Positions 63,283 to 64,000 of a stretch of 64,000 nucleotides of DNA are shown here, piece by piece. Source of the stretch: Oscillospiraceae bacterium (GTDB lineage: Bacteria; Bacillota; Clostridia; Oscillospirales; Oscillospiraceae); NCBI GenBank assembly GCA_902761635.1, contig CACWLG010000003.1, forward strand, positions 41,376 to 105,375, written 5' to 3'. Position 1 is the stretch's first letter. Each line of letters starts with the position of its first letter. The position numbers and the translations under genes were made by a program. The notes beneath the pieces are model-generated. The model did no database searches, had not been told where the DNA came from, and saw only the letters and a program-made list of their open reading frames with translations.

Positions 63283-63807
63283 TCAGAGGACGATAACGGT
63301 TTCATCCAGCGGTTTACGCTTAGCATGCAAGTGAGCAGGGCGGCTGTCTTCGCTTGGATACCCCAATGCCAACATCATTACCGGAATGTGATTGGCAGGC
63401 AGCTCAAATGTGTCAATTACAGATCTGGAATCAAAGCCGCGTATCCATAAGCTGTGTATACCGAGGTCCTCCGCTTCGAACATCATGATTGCAGCGACAA
63501 TGCTTGCGTCCTGCTCACCGGCATTATACAGCTCATAGCACCGATCACCGGGGTTTTTCCATACGGTTTCACTGTCATAGCAGACCAAAAGCACAAGCGG
63601 GCAAGAATAGAGCGAGGCTTTTGTTCTACGTGCCTTTTCCAATGCATCGGGACTTTTCAGGACATAGATACGCTGCGGCTGATAGTTGCATGCTGTCGGC
63701 GCAATACGTCCTGCCTCCAGGATTTTCTGCAGTTTCTCATCTTCCACCGGCCGAGAATCGAAATGCCTTTCTGAATAACGATTGCATGCCAATTCCATAA
63801 ACGTCAT
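63283..63807 (-). CDS. Nitroreductase family protein
   Basis: 174 residues from ATG 63807, eight bases behind AGGAG; a GTG nine bases upstream is too close to that site. FMN-binding N-terminal motif 'NRYSERHFDSRPVEDEKLQKILEAGRIAPTACNYQPQ' pattern (arginine-serine-x-arginine type) is typical, as are 'DASIVAAIMMFEAEDLGIHSLWI' and 'MMLALGYPSED'. It is a flavin reductase of unknown substrate, common in gut anaerobes. It is a single-gene unit with its own promoter. Confidence 0.9.
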   Translation of the reverse strand: MTFMELACNRYSERHFDSRPVEDEKLQKILEAGRIAPTACNYQPQRIYVLKSPDALEKARRTKASLYSCPLVLLVCYDSETVWKNPGDRCYELYNAGEQDASIVAAIMMFEAEDLGIHSLWIRGFDSRSVIDTFELPANHIPVMMLALGYPSEDSRPAHLHAKRKPLDETVIVL

Positions 63808-63848
63808 GGTCTTCACTCCTTGATAGAAAATACTGATGGATCAACTCT

Positions 63849-63877
63849 ATTATATTACATGCCCGCTGTCAGTACAA
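63849..63877 (-). promoter_or_regulatory. Sigma-A-type promoter of the nitroreductase gene
   Basis: On the minus strand TTGTAC (63877-63872) and TATAAT (63854-63849) are 17 bases apart, 41 bases upstream of the ATG. Confidence 0.65.
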
Positions 63878-63953
63878 GATGAAGTGAAGATCTTGATCGG
63901 GATGTAGCGTTACAATAGATGTGAGACTAAGGGAATAGAAAAAAGCGGTTGAG

Positions 63954-64000
63954 TTTGTTAGAATGAAGCTACCACACCACCAAACTAACAAAAGGAGCTC
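63954..64000 (+). other. Upstream region of a plus-strand gene beginning beyond the window
   Basis: AAAGGAG (63991-63997) at the very end looks like a ribosome-binding site for a gene starting just outside. TTTGTTAG (63954-63961) and CTAACAAA (63985-63992) form an 8-bp inverted repeat whose right arm touches that site, so a stem there could hide it. Confidence 0.35.

Overview
The window is one contiguous piece of chromosome from an endospore-forming, strictly Firmicutes-type anaerobe. The gene content (complete spoIIIA operon, SpoVM, SipL-like coat protein, PrkC with PASTA repeats, T-box and PyrR leaders, aldo/keto reductase with ferredoxin domain) and the moderately high G+C point to class Clostridia, most likely the Oscillospiraceae/Ruminococcaceae side of the order. 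That placement is inference from synteny and protein style; no rRNA is present to confirm it.

Layout. 1-9828 (+) is the conserved priA-def-fmt-rsmB-rlmN-prpC-prkC-rsgA run, followed by a 50-aa membrane protein, a 21-aa SpoVM and a SipL-like DUF3794/LysM protein. 9948-10910 (-) is a pair of cyclic-nucleotide-binding-domain proteins. A tRNA-Arg(CCT) lies at 11205-11281 (-). 11355-17029 (+) holds a fused ABC exporter, a P-type ATPase relative with altered motifs and a HAD-IB phosphatase. 17125-21536 (+) is spoIIIAA-AH. A nested repeat element fills 21541-21998. 22094-31067 (+) is the housekeeping run asp23-nusB-xseA-xseB-ispA-dxs-tlyA-nadK-argR-recN. A tyrosine T-box controls tyrS (31389-32612). 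32646-36598 is a short accessory stretch: a C39-like protease (-), an acetyltransferase behind an elaborate leader, an alpha/beta-hydrolase remnant and an EAL protein with an altered GGDEF motif.

36933-59111 (+) is the centrepiece: nineteen tightly packed genes for pyrimidine and then purine synthesis with no visible break. They are pyrC-carB-pyrK-pyrD-pyrF-pyrE-pyrB-pyrI, then purE-purC-purF-purM-(formate/nitrite-type channel)-purN-purO-type IMP cyclohydrolase-AICAR transformylase-purD-purL-fhs. The run is preceded by a sigma-A promoter, a PyrR-binding-loop-like sequence and an attenuator. The formate channel and formate-tetrahydrofolate ligase together suggest that formyl groups for purines come from imported formate. 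PurF lacks its glutaminase nucleophile, suggesting that it uses free ammonia.

59137-64000 holds an AI-2E family membrane protein, a second copy of the small repeat, an Fe-S aldo/keto reductase and a ferritin-like diiron protein (-), a chagasin-like lipoprotein (+), a third repeat copy and a nitroreductase (-). I see no CRISPR array, prophage, transposase or rRNA.
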